In this document: in pieces, positions 1 through 10,930 of the stretch
Layout of the letters: the number at the start of each line of letters is the position of its first letter
How positions within the stretch are numbered: the stretch's first letter is position 1
DNA from: Fremontodendron californicum
Lineage: Eukaryota > Streptophyta > Magnoliopsida > Malvales > Malvaceae
Assembly: GCA_030761205.1 (NCBI GenBank)
Contig: JAULJL010000024.1
Coordinates: forward strand, 22,624,126-22,688,125
Length of the DNA stretch: 64,000 nucleotides
Direction: 5' to 3'
Translations under genes and position numbers: made by a program
Notes under the pieces: model-generated
What the model saw: only the letters and a program-made list of their open reading frames with translations
The model's database searches: none
Told to the model about the DNA's origin: nothing

Positions 1-942
1 TTCCCTTTCTTTTTTCTCTTGACTTTTTCCTTTCTCCTCCCCTACACTTATCTTTTGTATCTAACCCAACTTTTCAATAAGTATCCCTTATTTTTGCAAT
101 ATGTCTCAAACATTTCATTCATCTTTAGAACAAGGGTAGAGATATAAATGCGTTTAGGCTAGGTGTAAGTTGTGGTTACCAAAGAAATAGCTTATTCAAT
201 TTAGGCTCAAAATGGTTCACTAGGGGGGATGTTCTCTTGGAACATCAATAAGGATGGCTGATTTGGACCTAGTTAAAAATCTTAATGCCTCTATCATACC
301 CATGTTGTCACATGTATCAACATAGTCTCAAACAGTTTAAAGCAAGTTCTAGAAAAACATGTAATCATAAGAGCACACAAGAAAGAAATTGGATTGATAT
401 GTATAATGCATCAATCATATAAGCTCAAAAACTCACAAGGATGATTATACAAGTTAGATTTAAGTCTAAACATGCTTCTTTCTCAATCAACATATCATAT
501 TAACATTGGCTCTTAAAATATGGTATCAAGCTCAGTTCTCATGAAAATCTTTTCACCAATAAATTAGTTTCAGACCTATTCAATTCATATCTTATCATAG
601 TATTGAAAGTAACTAAAAAAACACTAAAAACAAACTAAAAAGACTCAAAACAAAACCAAAAAAAAAAAACAAAATAACTAAAGGAAATCCTAAATTCTTC
701 CCCCCACACTTAATTCTTACATTGTCCTTAATGTAATGCTATTATCCCAAATGAAAGAATCATGTGTAAGAGAAAAAAACTAATAAACAAAACAATTAAA
801 ATAACAAAAAAAAAATTAAAAGATAGAATGATGGAAAGTAAGAAATAGCAAATCTGATTATAATGTGTGCTCTCCATCCTTTTGGGTTGCCTCCCAAGAA
901 GCGCTTGGTTTATTGTCCTCAGCCTGACATAGACTCATGCTA
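1..942 (-). other. Non-coding 3' region with polypurine-like tracts
   Basis: I see no gene here. The segment is clearly similar to 37381-38250 of the complete element. It holds C-rich tracts at about 41-52 and 700-712 that read as purine-rich AAGTGTGGGGG-type tracts on the minus strand, the same motif that forms the polypurine tract beside the LTR at 36539. The stretch next to the protease end continues without interruption. It therefore serves as an 'empty' version of the site that carries a gene cassette at 38266-40334. An open frame on the plus strand at 863-1243 is antisense to the protease. Confidence 0.6.
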
Positions 943-1235
943 TCATCTTTTACCCCTTCTTGGCGTTTTGGGATCTTTTAGCTTCTGGCTCTTTCTCATT
1001 CTAATTTGTGATGCCGCCTTGCTAGTTAACTCAAAAAGTTTATGTGGCAATGAATCAAACATGATAATTGAAAAACAAAAATGGCTATTACTTGGATACC
1101 TCACCTCTTCAAAAATATCAAAGCGTATAATCTGGTCATCAAACTCCATGGTGACGGTGCCATCATATGCATTAATTTTGGTCTTGGCTGTCTTTAAGAA
1201 TGGTTTTCCTAATAAAATGGATATTGGATTGGAAA
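943..1235 (-). pseudogene. Retroelement aspartic protease, C-terminal fragment
   Basis: The minus-strand frame reads through an LLGKPFLKTAKTKINAYDG stretch and then TMEFDDQIIRFDIFEEVRYP. This is the usual C-terminal part of Athila-type gag-protease polyproteins. It ends with a short basic tail (KTPRRGKR) and a stop where an intact element would continue into reverse transcriptase. The complete element ends its own gag-spacer ORF with a very similar KPRRG tail, so the truncation looks inherited. Its upstream half lies at 2154-3176, separated by the solo LTR. Confidence 0.75.
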
Positions 1236-2153
1236 TGATATGAACCCTTAGGGTTGAACCCTAAGAACCCACTAACAATTTAGGATACCTAACCCAGAAA
1301 AGCCAAGATTCAGGTAATGAAAACTTAAACCCAGTGAAATCCTGTTTCAAAGAACCTAAATAAGCTAAGCTAGCTAGACCCCATGAAAGCTTGTTTCAAG
1401 AACCTAAGTTTGAAGGTGTTGAACACCACAAAGAAGAATTCTTTGATAAGTTCTAAGTTTTTTCAAGAACTAAAAGAGAAAACACTCACTGAATAAAATC
1501 AAACTTAATTGATCAAAAGATAATTGAAGTAGACAGCTAAGACATATATTTATAGCCTCCCTACAATAACCCTAATCAGCTAACCTAATAATCCTAGTAT
1601 AATTGCAAGTCCCTGGCAACCAAGGACTCCTATTCTAATTACATGAGTATTCGGCCAAGCACTCCCAATCCGCTTAGAAATGCCTTGGTCGACTAGACCT
1701 AATCTACTAAGCAATAATATGTAAAATATGGGCTGAACATGCTCAAGCCCAAACCTAAATAATTAAAAGATGTCCATGTTACATAATATAGGCCCAAATG
1801 CCTAAGTAATTATAAGACTTAAAATAACCCCAAATAATCTCTCTCTTAGATGCCACATCATTAAATGAATTGGTCCCCACAATTGCCATGTCAATTAATG
1901 AATGAAAGAATAGGCCCACTTCTTTAAACATGATGCCGCCACTTGTAAGCCCTCTTAATGTTGCCACCTTGTATTCTCAAATCACATGGACCAAACTTGG
2001 ATGCAAGCCCATCTTGCATGTTGAAGCCTTTCTTGAATAACTTGCAACATGGCCCAAGTGAATTCCACCCATTCTTGCCATGTTTCCTAGATTTTCTTGG
2101 ATCTTGGCCCATATAGAAATTGCCATGGGATTGGGCCATCTTGGATTATATCA
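1236..2153 (-). mobile_element. Solo LTR inserted in the protease
   Basis: This 918-bp insertion has termini TGATAT and ATATCA, a perfect 6-bp inverted repeat. It is flanked by GGAAA (1231-1235) and GGAAG (2154-2158), a 5-bp target duplication with one mismatch. It separates two halves of one protease reading frame. A TATTTATAG stretch near 1550 reads as a TATA box on the minus strand, so I give it that orientation. No internal region or second LTR is present. A full element was probably lost by LTR-LTR recombination. Short open frames inside are not genes. Confidence 0.75.
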
Positions 2154-3176
2154 GGAAGACCATTCATCTTCCATATCCAGAATATAAAAATCAGCTGGGA
2201 AGACCAAATCATTCACCTGCACAAGAACATCTTCTATAACTCCTTTTGGATAAGTATTAGAACGACCAGCAAGTTGTACAATAACACCAGTTTCCTTTAA
2301 TGGTCCTAGATTCAAGGAAGCATAAATAGAATATGGCATGACATTAATGTATGCTCTTAAATCTAGCATAGCACGTTCAAACCTGGTGTTTCCTATCTTA
2401 CAAGGAATGGTGAACATACCTGGATCCTTGCATTTAGGTGGGAGTTTCTTTTGAAGAAAGGCTGAAACATTTTCTCCCACACTTATCTTTTCATTACCTT
2501 TCAACTTTCGTTTAGAAGTGCACAATTCTTTTAGAAACTTGGCATATCTTGGCACTTGCTTTATAGCATCTAGTAAAGGTATCTTCACCTCTACTTTCCA
2601 AAAGGTTTCCAAAATTTCCTTCTCTTGCTCTTCCTTCTTGGACTTTGCTAACCTGCTAGGAAAAGGTGGAGGAGTTATATAAGAAGGAAAAGATGGTTTA
2701 GGAGTTATCTTTTCTAGTGGCTTATTGGGATGTGAAGAAAATGCCATGGTGTTTTCCTCCCCTTGAGCACTATTCTTTTTTGGTGTCTCAAGTTGTTTCC
2801 CACTTCTTAGAGTTATGGCATTGGCATTTTCTCTTGGATTCACTATAGTTGGGGAAGGTAATTTCTCAGAATCCCTTGCTTGCATTTGACTTATTGTCGT
2901 TGCCATTTGCCCCATTTGTGTCTCCAAATTCTGGATACTTGCCTTTATTTCCTGTTGAAATTGAATTGTATTAGTAGAAAGGGCTTTAACAAGATCTTCA
3001 AGAGAAGTACCTGAATTTTGGGTTGGTGGCACTTGTTGTCGGGTTTGATATGGTTGTTGAACTCTTTGTTGAAAACCCGGTGGTCTATTGTCAAATAGTG
3101 AAAAATAGCTTGTGATTGATTTCCTCCATAATTGAAGTTTGGATGATCCCTCCATCCTGGATTGCAAGTGTTTCAA
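2154..3176 (-). pseudogene. gag-protease spacer and N-terminal protease
   Basis: This frame of about 340 codons starts with a Gln/Pro-rich linker. It then holds the NSGTSLEDLV helical segment that is also present in the gag-spacer ORF at 40694-41632, a TLRSGKQLE segment, a charged stretch, and the start of the retropepsin. The catalytic site, usually DLGAS in this family, reads DLRAY here, so the glycine and serine are lost. The frame stops at the solo LTR just after the DMEDE stretch. It belongs to the same polyprotein as 943-1235. Confidence 0.8.
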
Positions 3177-4096
3177 TAAGGATCATACTTCCTTGGTTGA
3201 TTCTGAAATCCACCCATGGCATTCACATGTTCATTGGTATTCTCTTATAGTGTTGGGCACATATCAGTTTGGTGCCCCATGGTAGAACATATTCCACAAG
3301 CCTTCATTTGATGTATATTACCTACAGCCAATTGTTGTACAAGAGAAGTCAGTTGAGAAATTTTTTGTTGAAGGGATGATGTACTTACCTAATTGACTTT
3401 CTTAGGTTGTGGTGGTGGTTCATGTCTCATTGAAAATTGTTGGGAGTTGGCTGCCATGTTGGAGATGAAACGTCGAGCAGCTTCGGGAGACTTATCAACT
3501 AGAGCTCCCCCATTTGCGGCATCTATCATGCTTCTATTATGGGCATAAGACCTTTATAGAAATATTAGATGAGATGTTGTTCACTTATCTGATGGTGTGG
3601 ACATGATGCACAAAGTTTCTTGAACCTCTCCCAATATTCATACAAGGACTCTCTGTTGTATTGTCGAATCCCACATATCTCTTTTCTAATATTGGCAGCC
3701 TTAGATGCTGGGAAATACCTTTCCAAGAATGCTTTCTTCATACCATTCCATGTAGTGATGGTCCCGGATGGTAGATAATAGAGCCATTCCTTTGCCGAAT
3801 CAACTAGAGAGAATGGGAAGGCTCTCAACTTAATTTGCTTCTCCGTGACCCCCGGTTGGTCTCATACTTGAGCATACTACATGGAATTCCTTGAAGTGCT
3901 TATTTGGATCCTCTCCTGCAAAACCATGAAAAGTTGGGAGAAGATGAATCAAACCAGATTTTAATTCAAAAGCTACCTCAAGATTATGATATTCTATGCA
4001 CAAGGATTGTTGATCCAAGTCCGGAGCGGCTAGCTCCTTAAGAGTTCGGTTGTTTGCTGCCATCTTTTCTTGCTCCACTTGGATGGTTTGGATCAA
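3177..4096 (-). pseudogene. gag capsid (Retrotrans_gag), frameshifted
   Basis: Minus-strand capsid coding is split at about 3829 by a frameshift. The upstream frame (4096-3830) carries FHGFAGEDPNKHFKEFHVVC. The downstream frame (3828-3565) carries AKEWLYYLPSGTITTW, FLERYFPASKA and ESLYEYWERFKKLC. These are the diagnostic blocks of plant Athila-type gag proteins, which form the virus-like particle that packages element RNA. At 3177-3560 a zinc-knuckle region can be made out only in pieces between stops. No functional Gag is expected. Confidence 0.85.
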
Positions 4097-4272
4097 CTCT
4101 TCTTTTGCTCTATTGGTGGGAAGCTATGAATTCCCGGATTCTCCTAAGTCCAAAGTGAGTTTCGTCTTCTTTGGGAGTTTGGAACATTCATTGAAGAAGA
4201 AAAACAAGAAAGTAAACCAATTAGAATTGAAAATAATAATAAACCAAATAACAAATAAACTAAAGGAAGCAA

Positions 4273-4290
4273 TCCCGGGCAACAGACCCA
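4273..4290 (-). other. Degenerate tRNA-Asp-type primer-binding site
   Basis: The plus strand here resembles the 3' end of plant tRNA-Asp (compare the exact copy at 41753-41770), with four mismatches by eye. It lies 5 nt from the LTR edge, where minus-strand DNA synthesis is primed. Confidence 0.65.
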
Positions 4291-4295
4291 AAATT

Positions 4296-5637
4296 TGATA
4301 CACTCGAAATAGTGTATCTTTATTAAACCTTGCACTTAATATGATCAATTGTAGTAAAGTAGCATGCAAGGGTCAAATCCACAGAGATTGCTTTTAATTT
4401 ATGAGTTGGTTGGTTTAAAACTTTAGTTCTAAGACAAGAAAAGAAAAGTAAAAGAACAGGGGTTTTCTTAAATAATTAAAAGTAAATCAGAAAAATAAGA
4501 ATGCAATTAAAAAAAATAGAAGAAGTCATATGAGAAAAGTATGGTTAAGGTTTCATTCTCCACCACTACACATCATTAAGAATCAATTTCAGATCTATTA
4601 ATATCAATAAACTATCAACATTATCAACCGTAGATAACAACCTCCCGTGTTACCCAAGTTCTTCCTTAGTTCGTCGTTAAATAGGACAAACACCACTTCT
4701 TAATCTCTAACTAACAAACAACCTAGGATAAACATCTCTAAATTTAATTTCATAGCAGCTTTATGATAAGAAAGATAGGTTTATCTAAGCAACAAAAGCA
4801 TAAACATGCATTGTTTAACTTAAGTTATGTTCCACTTTGTAATTCCCGAAAACCCAACATAATCATGAATTACAAATTGCTACTATTGAATAGGAAATCA
4901 AGACCAGCTACGTATCAAGTCTCTTAAACTAGTATTAGATAATTATCAAGATCTATCTAGTATGCATCCTAAACAAATCAAGATAAAAATCATAAACAAT
5001 TTTTATGCAAGAACATAAGCCACTTTGATAGAAAATTAATAATAGATAGAATCTGAAAATTAATTACAAAACATGTCTAGGGCTTTCAAATCACCCTTAA
5101 CCAAAGAAAGGTTTAGCTAGCATAGGTATTATTAACATAAATATAAAAGAAACTAAGAAGAAAAACTAAAAGAAAGAAGAAAATTAGAATACAAGAGTAG
5201 AAGAAGTAGAGAAGTATCTCAATTTGGCTCCCCTTTGTGTCTCTTTATATAGGTAGCCTCTAGGTCTTGTGCATTAATTGGCATTTAATAGCATCTAGCC
5301 TTGAATGACATTTAATGCATGTAGGCAGCTATGGTTTAATGCAAGAAAGGAAAGTCTTGGCAGCCACTTCTCCTACTTTGACTGGGTTTGTGTATTTATG
5401 GAAAGTAAAGAGGATTCTTGTAATTAATGCAAATTTGAAAGGTTGACAGCCAGTAATCCTACTTTGACTAGGATTTCTTCTCATGGCAAATAAAGTTGAT
5501 TCTAGCAATTAATGCAATTAATGCAAGATAACACCTACAAAACACAAAACCATAGTAAACTATCAAGGATTTCAAGGAACTAACCATAAAATATAAGGAA
5601 TTGATATATGAAAATATATGAATTTAAGCACTTATCA
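4296..5637 (-). repeat. 5' LTR of the left Athila-like element
   Basis: It begins TGATACACTC and ends CTTATCA on the plus strand. The inner edge is fixed by the adjacent PBS. The outer edge is less certain because the partner LTR is outside the window. A TTTATATAG stretch near 5245 gives a TATA box on the minus strand. Large parts (for example about 4540-5110) resemble the LTR at 34447-36538, which shows a shared family. Confidence 0.7.
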
Positions 5638-7830
5638 AAACACGACATAAAAAATAACATGAATACGATACGAATACACGAACGTGTCAAAATCTACATA
5701 AAATGAATTATTAACGTCTAAAAATTTATATAAACTTATAATACTTTTTTTGAACCACATGATAAAATAAAATGAACATGTTACAAACATACAATTTTTT
5801 CTCTAAATTGAATCATTATAACAAATTATGCAAAATATGAGATTAATTGAGACAAGACAGCACACATTTTTTTTCTATATTGAACCACCATGACAAACTA
5901 TGCAAAATATTTGGATGAATTGAAACACGACACGAACACAACATGAAAAAAATAATTAAAATACGATACAACACGAAAATAATATGAACACAACACAAAT
6001 ATATGAATGTGTCAAAATTTACATAAAACGAATTAGTAACATAGAAAATTTATATAAATTCGTAATACTTTGAACACACAAAAAATAACATGAACACGAC
6101 ATAAATACGCAAAGTGTCAAAATCTATATAAAACGAATTATTAACGTGTAAAAAAAATAAATTTATAATACTTTGAACACACGAAAAAATAACACGAACA
6201 CGAATACTTTGAGCATGAAAAAGTAACACGAACATGACATGAAAAAATAACACGAACACAACACGGATACACGAACGTGTCAAAATCTACATAAAACGAA
6301 TTATTAACATGTAAAAGTTTATAAATTTATAATACTTTAAATACAAAAAAATAATATGAAAATACAAATTCTTTTCTTTTTCCTTTCCTTTCCTTTCTTT
6401 TCTTTTCCTTTCTTTTATTTTATTTTATTTTATTTCCTTTCCTTTTTTTTTCTTTCCTTCTTCATAACGAAACCTTTAAAATGCCCAAACTAATCCTTCA
6501 AACACCCTTAATATCATTGCTTAGTTGTCCTCAAATAAGAGCATTCACAAAATTGAAATTAAGTGCTCTTATGCCTTAGGGATAACTTTTAATTAGTACT
6601 AGATAAATGCTCGCATTTTACTGCAGACAAGTTATCGGATTTGATTTTATATTTTATAATAAATTGAAAGATAAAAAAGCAAGAGGAGTAAAGATAATTT
6701 AGAAAAATAATAACTTCTATCCTTATACGACACTTGGTATAAAATTGAGAGTTATTTGAATATGATCAATTAGATCCAGCAATTTCAGACACAACATAAT
6801 TATACGATTAAAACATAACATGAGAAAAATAATTAAAACACGACATGACACAAAAAATAACATTAACACAACACAAATACACAAACGTGTCAAAATCTAC
6901 ATAAAGCGAATTATTAACGTGTTAAAATTTATATAAATATATAATACCTTCAATACGATTATAATAGGAAAAACAACATGAACATGACAACACGCGACAT
7001 AAATTTTGGAGTTATTTGAATAGTGTCAATTAGACTTGGTAATTTCGGACATAACATGATTATACAACACGAACACAACATGAAAAAATAATTAAAATAC
7101 TACATGAAAAATAACATGAACACGACAAAAATACATGAATGTGTCAAAATCTACATAAAACGAATTATTAACGTGTAAAAATTTATATAAATTTATAATA
7201 CTTTAAACATACGATAAAATAACATGAACATGTTACGAACATACAAATTTTTCTCTAAATTAAATCATTATGACAAATTATACAAAATATGGGATGAATT
7301 GGGACACGATATGAACACACAATTTTCTCTAAATTGAATCACCATGACAAACTATGCAAAATATTTGGATGAATTGAAACATGACATGGACACATGGAAA
7401 AAATAATTAAAATACGAGACGACACGAAAATAACATAAACACAACAGAAATACACGAACGTGTCAAAATCCACATAAAATGAATTATTAATATGTAAAAA
7501 TTTATATAAATTTATAATACTTTGAACATACGAAAAAATAACACGAGCACGACACAAAGTAATATGAACACGAACGAATATCCAAACATGTCAAAATCTA
7601 CATAAAATGAATTATTATGTAAAAATTATATAAATTTATAATATTTTGAACAGACGAAAAAGTAACAAGAACACAACACGAAGACTCCAACGTGTCAAAA
7701 TCTACATAAAACGAATTATTAACATGTAAAAATTGTATAAATTTATAATATTTTGAACACACAAAAAATAACACGAACACAAAAACGACACGAACACACA
7801 ATTTTTCTCTATCTTTTCTTTCTTTCCTTC
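5638..7830. repeat. Degenerate dispersed repeat block with CACGA-rich units
   Basis: There are nine recognisable units, with GTGTCAAAAT-type boxes at about 5684, 6009, 6114, 6277, 6887, 7141, 7460, 7589 and 7692. Each is followed by ACATAAAACGAATTATTAAC-like and TTTATAATACTTTGAA-like blocks and then CACGA-rich sequence. Spacing varies from about 104 to 610 bp, so this is not a clean satellite. A CT-rich low-complexity tract occupies about 6370-6460. After it comes a segment (about 6470-6600) similar to the left edge of the MITE at 7872. Short minus-strand open frames arise from the repeats and are not genes. Confidence 0.6.
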
Positions 7831-7871
7831 TTACTAAAAAAAAAGTTGAAAATACCCAAACTAAACCCCCA

Positions 7872-8127
7872 ACCCCCTTAATACCTATGCTTAGTTGTCA
7901 ACTAAGCAATGATCCAAGTTCTCAATTCTCTTCTCTCATGATTCTAGGGATAGATTTTAATGTTTGTAATAGATTAGAAATTAAGATAAATAATATTCAT
8001 AATTACTATTTAAAAACAAAATTTATCTATACTAACTATAAAAATTATCCCCTAAGCAATGAGAATGCTCAATTGGAAATTTTGAGTCATTGCTTAGGGG
8101 ACAACTAAACATAGGTAATAAGGGGGT
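7872..8127. mobile_element. MITE-like element with inverted ends
   Basis: The left end (ACCCCCTTAATACC then TATGCTTAGTTGTC) is matched in reverse complement by the right end, with two mismatches in about 28 bp. It is 256 bp long, has no coding capacity and has a stem-forming interior. No convincing target duplication is visible, so the superfamily is unassigned. A partial relative lies near 6480-6600. Confidence 0.6.
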
Positions 8128-8209
8128 CATTCCTCGTGTTGCACCCCTTTTTATTTTAGAAGTCAATTCTTCGTTATTCTTGATAAAAAGCAGGTTAGCA
8201 TGGTGGTGT

Positions 8210-8755
8210 TGGGCAAAATGGGCTTGTGATTTTCAGTCCATGGAGGAATTTATTCATTGCCCTGGTTCTTTTGAATTACCAAATAAGGTTAAAAGTACCA
8301 TACAGTGGACAGCGCCAGCAGTAAATTCGTGGAAATTTAATGTTGATGCATCAGTTGTTGGGAAGTCTGGACTAGCTGGTATTTGAGGAGTAGTGAGAGA
8401 TGATAGAGGCATAGTTCTGGCTATGTTTTCGAAGCCTATGGGGGTGATGAAGTCAAATGAAGCAGAAATGAGAGCTATAAAGGAAGCTTTTGAGATTATA
8501 CAATTGAAACAGCTTTTAGGCATTAATTTGGAGGTAGAAAGTTATTCTACGACTGCAATCGCCTGGTGCAATTCTAGTCAGTGAAGACCTTGGCGTCTAA
8601 ACTCGATATTTATGGTGATTAATAAGATAAGGAAAAACTTCAATGGTTGCAGGGTGGTACACAAGGGGCTTTCCGCTATTTTTTTTTTTGCGGACACATT
8701 GGCGAGGAAAGGAGTGAGTAGAGTGACGGATATGATGGCATGGATTAATGAGTAA
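8210..8755 (+). pseudogene. LINE-type RNase H domain fragment
   Basis: The frame reads WKFNVDASVVGKSGLAGI, stop, GVVRDDRGIVLAMFSKP, SNEAEMRAIKEAF, then ADTLARKGVSRV. This is the C-terminal RNase H domain that plant LINE reverse transcriptases carry, also found in related host proteins. In-frame stops lie inside the Gly-rich turn (about 8384) and near 8581. The third catalytic Asp position appears as Tyr (VESYSTTAIAW). A 3'-UTR-like tail may extend to about 9030. There is no RT domain upstream, so this is a 5'-truncated or eroded copy. Confidence 0.7.
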
Positions 8756-9735
8756 ACGAATGGTTGGGGGCCGGCCTCAGGTGAAGAGAGTGTTATGTGC
8801 TTTACTGACAATTTGTTTAATCTTGCAGGTACAAGTGAGTGATTCATGTTTCTGGCTTATTCTCTTGTTCAAAATGAGCAAATGCATTTTTGGGGGATAG
8901 TGACTCTTGTTTTCTTCCCAAGCAAGAGAGGTAGTAACACTACAGGCTTCTTTCCGTTTTATTTGAATGTTTGGAGTTTTAAAGTTAGGAGCCTAGCACT
9001 TTTCTATGCTAGATGGGTACTTAATAAATAGGCATTCTTTAAATCTTGTTTTGGTCATTCTACAGTCACAAAGGGGGGTTTTGGGAGTTGCAAGTCCTTT
9101 TTTTGACTTGATGGGTTAATTTAACTACATTGTGTTTAGAGGAACAGGTTTGGGATTAGCTTGCCTTTTGTAATTGTCTTCTTATTTGAGTAATTCGAAC
9201 TGTTTATCATTTGGACACCGCAGGTTCTTAATGACCACAGGTTTGGGACTAGCTTGCCTGCATCTAGACCTGCTTATAGGTCAGACAGTCCGCTTAGCTC
9301 GGATCACTGTTTAAATAAAAAAAAATTATTTAAATTTAATTATAAAAATATAAAAAATATAAATATAAATTTTTCAATTTTTTTATATTAAAACACAATG
9401 AAACGAGCCAGAGGACGGGTCTATGGCTGAACTTAGATAAGATTGAAAAAGAAATTCGGATCATGACCTGATCCTTGAAAAAGTCTACTTGGAGTGCGGG
9501 CATTTATCTAGTAATAATTATTTTAGTTTCTTCAACAATTCTCCACTAAATTTCCAGCTATTTCAAATTGAAATTTGAACAGACTTAAAAAGTAGTACTA
9601 AAAATTTTGAATCCCTTTCCTCAGAAAACCACACACACAAAAAAAAATCAGATCCAAATCTAGGTCTCCACCCCTCGTTTTCTCTTTCTCAAAGCTTCGA
9701 TCTCTCTTTATTTTTGTTTTCTAAATTGACGAGTA
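8756..9735. other. No gene seen; upstream flank of the DRP2 pseudogene
   Basis: The sequence is AT-rich with no supported coding region. About 8756-9030 may be the tail of the LINE. 9500-9735 holds pyrimidine-rich sequence directly before the pseudogene ATG and is probably the former promoter and 5' leader. Confidence 0.5.
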
Positions 9736-10583
9736 ATGGAGGCGGTCAAAGAATTGTCAGAGCTTTCGGAATCGATGAGGCAAGCGGCTGCTGTGCTCGT
9801 CGATAAAGACGTCAATGAGACCTCATCGTCGTCCTAAAAACGCTCCTCCATTTTCCTAAACGTCGTGACTTTGGGCAATGTCGTATGTTCCTCTATCTGG
9901 TCATTTCTATTTTTTACAGCTTTTTGAAGTTCTCTGTTGGATCTGCTAGATTTTCTATTTCTTTTTGGAGCCAAAGATTTAAGATTGGAAATATTTGGGT
10001 TGTTTTGGATACCAAGGGAAAGAAATGAAATCAAACTAAATTTCAATTTCTTTATCAAAAACTGTCATATTCAGTTGAATTTGATTGATTTGATGTAGGA
10101 TGCTATACTTGCAATTTAAATATATATGTATGTATATATTTGCTTTATTTTTCATTGCATTGCTCATGTTTATATTGATGAGAAAAGCTAGATTTATAGG
10201 GAAAATGTGAGAGTGACATGATGGCTGACATTATGTGTTTTAATTCTTTGCTCTTCTAAAGCTGAGGGGGTTTATTAATTGCCAATTTCTTCTTGATTAA
10301 TTTGAATGCGATTTTAATGTGCTCTAGGATATTCAATCTATAACACTTCTATAGGCGTGTTAATTTGAATATGAAATACACATTTTCCTCTGCACTTTTA
10401 GGATTACATCAATTTACCTGCTGCATTTCTATTTTTTAAAAGTTGTTAATATTTTTTCTATTGAGAAAAAAGGAAAAAAAAGTGGGATAAACATTCATTA
10501 TTGTGTTCAAAAGGCTGGGCATGAAATGTTTACGTTGCTATTCAAGGCTATATTTGCCAGGCATTCTGTGATTTATTTGTATT

Positions 10584-10930
10584 AGGCTTAAATATAAAAA
10601 TAAAAAAAAAACCCTTGAACTAAAACTAAATAATCATCCAAGCCCCTATCATTTTATTGCAATCAATTAAGCCTTCAAACATGTATTTTCACCAAATTGA
10701 GCCTTTGATTGGACAAAAACTGGTTAAAAGCCATCATCAATTTCTGTCCAACCGAGGGTTCAATTGGGTGAAAATAAATATTTGAGGGCTCAAATTGATG
10801 AAAAATAGATTTTTGAGGGCTCAAATGGATACAAATGTATGTTTGAGGGCTCAATTAATTGCAATAAAATGATAAGGGCTTAGATGATTATTTAATTTTA
10901 ATTCAAGGGCTTTTTTTTATACTTAAGCCT
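10584..10930. mobile_element. Long-TIR MITE in pseudogene intron 1
   Basis: It starts AGGCTTAAATATAAAAA and ends with the near reverse complement. The inverted arms extend for roughly 95 bp each. It is flanked by TTGTATT at 10577-10583 and 10931-10937, a 7-bp duplication (8 bp if the next A is counted). The centre holds repeated TTGAGGGCTCAA-type blocks. It has no coding capacity and could fold into a long hairpin. Confidence 0.8.

Larger units (their letters stand above)
1..5637 (-). mobile_element. Athila-like Ty3/gypsy element, 5' part; 3' LTR lies left of the window
   Basis: Reading on the minus strand, the order is 5' LTR (5637-4296), tRNA-Asp-type primer-binding site, gag, a gag-protease spacer, a protease split by a solo LTR, then a non-coding 3' region. 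The gag type and PBS fit the Athila lineage. No reverse transcriptase, RNase H or integrase lies between the protease end (943) and the non-coding region at 1-720. That region matches the 3' non-coding part of the complete element at 34447-43868, so this copy looks like a gag-protease-only, non-autonomous relative. The LTR also shares long stretches with that element's LTR. All coding parts are broken. Confidence 0.8.

Noticed and set aside
863..1243. 126-codon plus-strand open frame
   Set aside because: Antisense to the protease fragment on the minus strand.
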